From: an uncultured Nitrosopumilaceae archaeon
Lineage (GTDB): Archaea > Thermoproteota > Nitrososphaeria > Nitrososphaerales > Nitrosopumilaceae
Assembly: GCA_937875805.1 (NCBI GenBank)
Contig: CALFHG010000007.1
Coordinates: forward strand, 1-8,715
DNA length: 8,715 nt
Direction of reading: 5' to 3'
A model generated the notes under the pieces. The model saw nothing but the letters and a program-made list of their open reading frames with translations, did not search any database and was not told the DNA's origin. Numbering within the stretch: the stretch's first letter is position 1; each line of letters begins with the position of its first letter. Below are positions 5,163 through 8,715 of the stretch, in pieces. The position numbers and the translations under genes were made by a program.

Positions 5163-5794
5163 TATTTCCTACTTTCCATCTTTGCTTTCACTTTTTTTAA
5201 CTTTGCGAATTCTTCTCTTTCTCTCTCTTCAAGAGTAGAGAGAATAAATCTAATATTTTCTTTATATTGAGGAATAATGACATTTTCAAGTGCATTTAGT
5301 AATTTTTGGGTCTTTTCTAATGCTTTTGCAAGACTAAAAATAGAATTTTCATATTCTGCTGCTTTACAAATTTTTGGCATCAATTCTTTGATTTGTTTTG
5401 CTGCTCTATCAATTGAAGAATTTGTATCTGCAAATCCATAAGGCATTGATTTTGTATCCTTTTCAGTTACAGTGAGGGCAGGAATTTTTACATCAACAAC
5501 TCTTCTAACATGAACTTCTACTTCCATTACAGGAGGAGTAGATTCTGCAACAGAATCAACAGTATTGGTACCAAGTGCTAGATATGCTTCATTAACTGAT
5601 TTGTAAATATCTTGTAAAGGATCCCAAATTCCACCTCTTGCTTTAGATGCTTCCTGAATCATTTCTTCAATGTTTTTTAAGAGAACTTTACGTTTATCAT
5701 CCAAAATTTGCTGAACCATTACAGCAATTTGAGTAGATTTTTTATATTTAAAAAGTTCAATTTTTGTTGCTGCAACGTTTTGTCCAAATGACAA
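5162..5794 (-). CDS. atpD: A-type ATP synthase subunit D (central stalk)
   Basis: The 210-residue protein is the long coiled-coil rotor shaft that turns inside the A3B3 head. Family marks are the N-terminal ATKIELFKYKK (9-19) with LDDKRKVLL (31-39), and the C-terminal helix from about 161 to 203, including NALENVIIPQYKENIRF (167-183) and EEREREEFAKLKKVKAK (189-205). The middle (about 70-120) is the variable globular part. The start must be TTG at 5794: an in-frame TAA lies immediately upstream, the next Met is residue 26, and the conserved helix begins at about residue 8. A good Shine-Dalgarno (5802-5808) lies at the right distance. The gene begins 4 bp after the B stop, and its own stop overlaps the ATG of the 43-residue ORF. 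Confidence 0.93.
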   Translation of the reverse strand: MSFGQNVAATKIELFKYKKSTQIAVMVQQILDDKRKVLLKNIEEMIQEASKARGGIWDPLQDIYKSVNEAYLALGTNTVDSVAESTPPVMEVEVHVRRVVDVKIPALTVTEKDTKSMPYGFADTNSSIDRAAKQIKELMPKICKAAEYENSIFSLAKALEKTQKLLNALENVIIPQYKENIRFILSTLEEREREEFAKLKKVKAKMESRK

Positions 5795-5798
5795 TTAG

Positions 5799-7184
5799 TT
5801 ACTCTCCCTTGTAATATTGATCAACGAATTTATCTTTGATTTTAGTGATCTCGTTCTTTGGTAATTTTGATACAATTTTCCATAAAAGATCAAGTGTTTC
5901 TTCAATGGTTCTGTTCTCATCAGTTGCTTGTGTAAGGAATTCTTTTTCAAAAGTATCACCAACATCCATGTATTTGAGGTCAATTTCAGTTAGTCCTGCT
6001 TTACCTACAATGCCTGCTAATGCCCTTACTTCTTGTGATCTAGAATATGCATCATAAACTTGGTTAGCAACTTCAGCATGATCTGCTCTAGTACTTCCTT
6101 CACCAATTCCGTCTTTCATCAGTCTACTAAGACTCATCAAAATATTGATTGGGGGATAAACTCCTTGTCTAAACAAATCTCTACCAACTACAATTTGCCC
6201 TTCAGTAATGTAACCAGTAAGGTCAGGTATTGGGTGAGTAATATCATCAGATGGCATTGATAAAATTGGAACTTGTGTAACACTTCCTTTTCTTCCATTA
6301 AGTTTGCCTGCTCTTTCATAAATTGTTGAAAGGTCAGTGTAAAGATAACCAGGATATCCTTTTCTTCCAGGAACTTCTTCTCTTGCTGCACTGATTTCTC
6401 TTAATGCCTCTGCATAATTTGTCATGTCAGTCATTACAACTAAAACGTGCATTCCTAAATCAAATGCCAAATATTCAGCGACAGTTAATGCTACACGAGG
6501 AGTAATAATTCTTTCAATTGCAGGATCATCTGCAGTGTTAAGGAATAGAACACTTCTCTTTAATGCACCAGATTCTTCAAGACTTCTTCTAAAATATTCT
6601 GCCTCACTGTATTGCACACCAATTGCTGCAAATACTACAGCAAAGTCATCTTGTTTTCCAACAACACTTGCTTGTCTTGCAATTTGTGCTGCCAAAAGAT
6701 TGTGAGACATACCAGAACCTGAAAAGATTGGAAGTTTTTGTCCTCTAACTAAAGTCATCAATCCATCAATTACAGATACGCCGGTTTGAATGAAGTCCTT
6801 TGGATATTCACGTTGTTCTGGATTCATTGGTTCACCATTAATGTCAATAAATTTATCAGCAATTGGATCTGGTAGTCCATCTTTTGGTCTACCTAATCCA
6901 TCAAATACTCTACCAAGTACCTCTTTTGATACTGGCATTTCCATAACTTTACCTACAAATTTTGCTTTAGTTCCTGAAATTGATAATCCAGTTGTTCCCT
7001 CAAAGACTTGAACAATTGCTTTACCATGTCCTACTTCGAGAACTTTACCTAATCTTCTTTCGCCCTCATTAGTTTCAATTTCCACTAGTTCATCAAATGC
7101 TGCATTTTCAACATCATCTACAACAACTAGAGGACCTTTAATTTCTGCAATCTTACTGTATTGAACTCCACCTTCTATTGTCAA
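5799..7184 (-). CDS. atpB: A-type ATP synthase subunit B (non-catalytic head subunit)
   Basis: The 461 residues match the B subunit (the usual length is about 460). The N-terminal beta-barrel spans about 10-75 ([19 protein letters not shown]). The nucleotide-binding domain carries the degenerate P-loop position [19 protein letters not shown] (154-172) in place of a GxxxxGKT sequence, the mark of the non-catalytic subunit. [20 protein letters not shown] (311-330) and [10 protein letters not shown] (361-370) are B signatures. Three B alternate with three A in the head. The start is TTG at 7184, overlapping the A stop as TTGA. No ATG or GTG lies between the overlap and the conserved barrel, and an AGGAG 13 nt upstream may assist. 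Coupled re-initiation after A would help keep A and B equal. Confidence 0.96.
   Translation of the reverse strand: MTIEGGVQYSKIAEIKGPLVVVDDVENAAFDELVEIETNEGERRLGKVLEVGHGKAIVQVFEGTTGLSISGTKAKFVGKVMEMPVSKEVLGRVFDGLGRPKDGLPDPIADKFIDINGEPMNPEQREYPKDFIQTGVSVIDGLMTLVRGQKLPIFSGSGMSHNLLAAQIARQASVVGKQDDFAVVFAAIGVQYSEAEYFRRSLEESGALKRSVLFLNTADDPAIERIITPRVALTVAEYLAFDLGMHVLVVMTDMTNYAEALREISAAREEVPGRKGYPGYLYTDLSTIYERAGKLNGRKGSVTQVPILSMPSDDITHPIPDLTGYITEGQIVVGRDLFRQGVYPPINILMSLSRLMKDGIGEGSTRADHAEVANQVYDAYSRSQEVRALAGIVGKAGLTEIDLKYMDVGDTFEKEFLTQATDENRTIEETLDLLWKIVSKLPKNEITKIKDKFVDQYYKGE
5802..5808 (-). promoter_or_regulatory. Shine-Dalgarno for the TTG start of atpD
   Basis: The minus strand reads GGGAGAG, 7 nt before the TTG at 5794, within the last codons of atpB (Lys-Gly-Glu). 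It is the clearest ribosome binding site in the window and supports the non-ATG start. Confidence 0.6.
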
Positions 7185-8715
7185 TTTGATACTTTCACTC
7201 CTGTAATTGATTTGAATTGTTCTTGTAGATCTTTGTCTAGTTGATCAAGTTTTGGCATCTCATCATCCTTGACCTCCATTCTTGCTTTTAGTAAACTGGT
7301 TACTACAGGTAATGCACGTATGTCAGATAATGCTGCACCTTCTTTGAGTGCTTGTTGTCCCTTTTTGTAAAAGTCAACTAATAATTTCATTAACTTGAAT
7401 TGTTTTTCTGGACTGCAATAAGTATCAACATCATCAAATGAGTTTTGTTGTAACAAACCAATCTTAATCATTCTTGCAACTTCAAGAATTAATTTTTCTT
7501 CATCAGGTAATGCTTCAGGACCTAAGAGTCTAACAATTTCTTTTAGTGTATCTTCTCTTTGTAATACACTATAAGTTTCACCTCTAATGCTAAACCAATC
7601 TTCACTAATATTTTCACTCCACCACTTTGAAATATCTGCAAGATAACCAGAATAACTATTCATCCAGTTAATTGATGGATAATGTCTAGAGTATGCAAGT
7701 TTTGCATCTAAAGCCCAGAAAGTTTTGATAAATCTCATTGTGTGAGTTGTAACTGGTTCTGTAAAGTCACCACCAGATGGAGATACAGCGCCAATCAAAG
7801 TAACTGAACCATCACGGTCTGGACTTCCAGAAGCTCTAACACGGCCTGCTCTTTCATAAAATTCTGCTAATCTTGATGCAAGATATGATGGATATCCTTC
7901 TTCTGCAGGCATTTCTTCTAATCTACCACTCATTTCTCTAAGTGATTCAGCCCATCTACTAGTAGAGTCTGCTACAAGTACAACGTCTTTACCCATATCT
8001 CTGTAATATTCTGCAATTGTGACACCAGTGTAGATACTTGCTTCTCTTGCTGCTACTGGCATGTTACTGGTATTTGCGACAAGTACAGTTCTATCCATTA
8101 ATGGTTTTCCACTACGTGGATCTTTAAGATGTGGGAATTCAACTAATACTTCAGTCATTTCGTTTCCTCTTTCACCACAACCAATGTAAACAACAACTTG
8201 AGAATCAGCCCATTTTGCAATTTGATGTAATGTAACAGTCTTTCCTGTTCCAAATGCTCCAGGAATTGAACCAGTTCCTCCTTTTGCAATTGGGAAGAAT
8301 GTGTCAATGACACGTTGTCCTGTAATTAATGGAACTGTAGGATCATATCTCTTAAGATATGGTCGTGGTTTTCGTACAGGCCATTTATGATACATTTTAA
8401 GAGGAATTGATTGTCCATCTTTCTCAGTAGTTGCCAGTACAGTTTCTAAATCATAATCTCCTTCTGCTACAAGATTTGAAATTTTTCCACCAGGATGATC
8501 TGGTGGAACCATAATCAAGTTTTCAATAAGATCAGTTTCTTTAACAGTACCAATTCCACTTCCTGCAGTAACAACATCGCCATTACTTACAATTGGAACA
8601 AAATGATATTTTTTTGTCATATCTACAGCAGTTGTTGTGATACCTCTTCCAATGAAAGAACCAGATGCTTTAGATAATTCTCTTAGCGGTCTTTGAATTC
8701 CATCATAAAGTTGTC
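7181..8715 (-). CDS. atpA: A-type ATP synthase subunit A (catalytic head subunit; N-terminus beyond the right edge)
   Basis: The frame stays open past the ATG at 8620 to the window edge. The extra 31 codons read like subunit A ([19 protein letters not shown]), so 8620 is an internal Met and not the start; 510 residues are visible, and about 70-80 N-terminal ones are probably missing. The A-specific insert lies between the barrel and the P-loop ([22 protein letters not shown]). The P-loop GAFGTGKT is encoded at 8237-8260; downstream come [14 protein letters not shown] with the catalytic-side Glu-Arg, [20 protein letters not shown], and [22 protein letters not shown]. This subunit makes or hydrolyses ATP on the cytoplasmic side. 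The loop differs from the GPFGSGKT usual in archaeal A subunits and is closer to the eukaryal vacuolar form. The gene leads the visible operon and overlaps B by 4 bp. Confidence 0.97.
   Translation of the reverse strand, partial: QLYDGIQRPLRELSKASGSFIGRGITTTAVDMTKKYHFVPIVSNGDVVTAGSGIGTVKETDLIENLIMVPPDHPGGKISNLVAEGDYDLETVLATTEKDGQSIPLKMYHKWPVRKPRPYLKRYDPTVPLITGQRVIDTFFPIAKGGTGSIPGAFGTGKTVTLHQIAKWADSQVVVYIGCGERGNEMTEVLVEFPHLKDPRSGKPLMDRTVLVANTSNMPVAAREASIYTGVTIAEYYRDMGKDVVLVADSTSRWAESLREMSGRLEEMPAEEGYPSYLASRLAEFYERAGRVRASGSPDRDGSVTLIGAVSPSGGDFTEPVTTHTMRFIKTFWALDAKLAYSRHYPSINWMNSYSGYLADISKWWSENISEDWFSIRGETYSVLQREDTLKEIVRLLGPEALPDEEKLILEVARMIKIGLLQQNSFDDVDTYCSPEKQFKLMKLLVDFYKKGQQALKEGAALSDIRALPVVTSLLKARMEVKDDEMPKLDQLDKDLQEQFKSITGVKVSN

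Noticed and set aside
5836..7011. Several plus-strand and alternate-frame open frames inside atpB (for example 5836-6057, 6188-6391, 6424-6705)
   Set aside because: They lie opposite or out of frame with a clear conserved gene and have no recognisable domain or start signals of their own.
8618..8620. ATG at 8620 as the start of ATP synthase subunit A
   Set aside because: The upstream frame is open to the window edge and reads as subunit A sequence ([13 protein letters not shown]), so this Met is internal.

Overview
The window looks like a chromosomal segment of a low-GC ammonia-oxidising archaeon (Nitrososphaerota/Thaumarchaeota, Nitrosopumilus-like). The indications are an archaeal A-type ATP synthase operon, an archaeal two-subunit aspartate transcarbamoylase (pyrB plus pyrI), a secreted protein with a C-terminal PEFG sorting signal, TATA boxes about 25-30 nt upstream of start codons (leaderless or nearly leaderless mRNAs), and frequent TTG starts. 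The assignment rests on gene content and composition, not on a database search.

Left part (1-1089): a metal ABC transporter substrate-binding protein of the ZnuA/TroA type runs leftward off the edge. It is divergent from a NikR-type ribbon-helix-helix metalloregulator. The 90-bp gap between them holds a TATA box for each gene and a perfect inverted repeat, so the regulator probably controls the transporter and itself.

Middle part (1086-4634): a leftward cluster pyrB, stand-alone LON substrate-binding-domain protein, PEFG-CTERM secreted protein. The last two are 2 bp apart, and the last gene overlaps the 3' end of nikR by 4 bp. pyrI (ATCase regulatory chain) is transcribed the other way from a promoter that interleaves with that of pyrB, so the two ATCase chains are made from divergent transcripts rather than the usual pyrBI operon.

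Right part (4673-8715): a leftward A-type ATP synthase operon in the order A (partial at the right edge), B, D, an unnamed 43-residue ORF, K (c subunit). A/B overlap by 4 bp (TTGA), B/D are 4 bp apart, and D/small ORF overlap by 1 bp (TAATG), so translation is tightly coupled. K follows a 52-bp gap carrying its own likely TATA box. A T-rich terminator lies between K and pyrI, whose 3' ends converge.

Most genes are ordinary housekeeping genes. The points most worth a second look are the tiny coupled ORF inside the ATP synthase operon, the Na+-type ligand set in subunit K, the interleaved pyrB/pyrI promoters, the apparent His-to-Lys change in the NikR metal site, and the secreted PEFG protein whose predicted mature N-terminus is histidine. 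No RNA genes, insertion sequences, CRISPR arrays or origins were seen, and no stretch over 300 bases lacks a gene.
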